A DNA stretch of 64,000 bases, from contig NZ_JASNFN010000003.1 in the NCBI RefSeq assembly GCF_030731085.1, forward strand, positions 43,017 to 107,016, in the 5' to 3' direction. Of this stretch, positions 63,973 through 64,000 are shown piece by piece (position 1 is the first letter of the stretch; the number at the start of each line of letters is the position of its first letter). The notes below the pieces were generated by a model. That model was given only the letters and a program-made list of their open reading frames with translations. It did not search any database and was not told the origin of the DNA. This DNA is from Blastococcus carthaginiensis (lineage in GTDB: Bacteria; Actinomycetota; Actinomycetes; Mycobacteriales; Geodermatophilaceae). The translations under genes were made by a program, and so were the position numbers.

Positions 63973-64000
63973 CCGGACGCAGGACCACCGGCCGTGGCCG

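Overview
The window is chromosomal DNA of a very high-GC actinobacterium. It has frequent GTG starts, GC-rich third codon positions, chains of genes with 4-bp ATGA/GTGA stop-start overlaps, a MEDS-domain anti-sigma set, a mycothiol-synthase-like acetyltransferase, close EthA/EthR homologues and a c-di-AMP riboswitch in front of a cell-wall hydrolase. My best guess from gene content is the Geodermatophilaceae (Blastococcus/Geodermatophilus/Modestobacter type), but no marker gene proves this. I see no tRNA, rRNA, CRISPR array, prophage or insertion sequence. The window reads as a catabolic chromosomal segment.

Layout. (i) 66-5406: steroid C/D-ring (HIP) degradation, ipdA-ipdB-ipdC-ipdF on minus and fadD3 divergent on plus. 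(ii) 5701-6186: a small membrane protein, then about 430 bp without a gene. (iii) 6615-15058: a tightly coupled minus-strand operon with a biuret-hydrolase-like amidohydrolase, a DUF2877/FdrA/DUF1116 carbamoyltransferase set (AllH/AllF/AllG-like), carbamate kinase, an orphan allophanate-hydrolase C-terminal domain and a cytosine/purine-type permease, with a divergent LysR regulator. (iv) 15149-18768: a DksA/TraR-type zinc-finger protein, a DadA-like FAD oxidoreductase and a PucR regulator. Two copies of the palindrome TTGCCGA-N3-TCGGCAA sit before the first and last of these. (v) 18853-23928: a hypothetical protein, succinate-semialdehyde dehydrogenase, a MEDS-ATPase regulator and a 3-oxoacid CoA-transferase pair. 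(vi) 24206-32127: purU, a 5-formyl-THF cyclo-ligase and the protocatechuate operon pcaHGBDC, with divergent pcaR-pobA. (vii) 32158-41312: a secreted type-B carboxylesterase, a PimCD-like acyl-CoA dehydrogenase pair, an HDOD gene with a broken EAL gene, and the transhydrogenase pntAB. (viii) 41359-46848: signalling and small proteins, a TSUP transporter, an LpqI-like GH3 lipoprotein and a transglycosylase under a ydaO-type riboswitch. (ix) 47288-54746: methyltransferase, GNAT, SDR-ethA/ethR, SMP-30-like protein, USP and a DivIVA-like coiled coil. (x) 55000-63972: a luciferase-like monooxygenase and its FMN reductase, a glutamate-synthase-like FMN protein, gluconate permease and kinase, an MFS carrier and a cupin.

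How it works together. 4-Hydroxybenzoate enters through PobA to protocatechuate, then PcaHGBDC takes it to 3-oxoadipate. The CoA-transferase at 22463-23928 could supply the next step. The ureide operon reads as hydrolysis of a biuret-like compound followed by phosphorolysis to carbamoyl phosphate and ATP recovery by carbamate kinase. This is the most unusual system in the window, and its substrate is my inference. Two tracts (24054-24118 and about 56770-56883) are near-pure G/C homopolymers between convergent genes and are probably badly resolved terminator hairpins.
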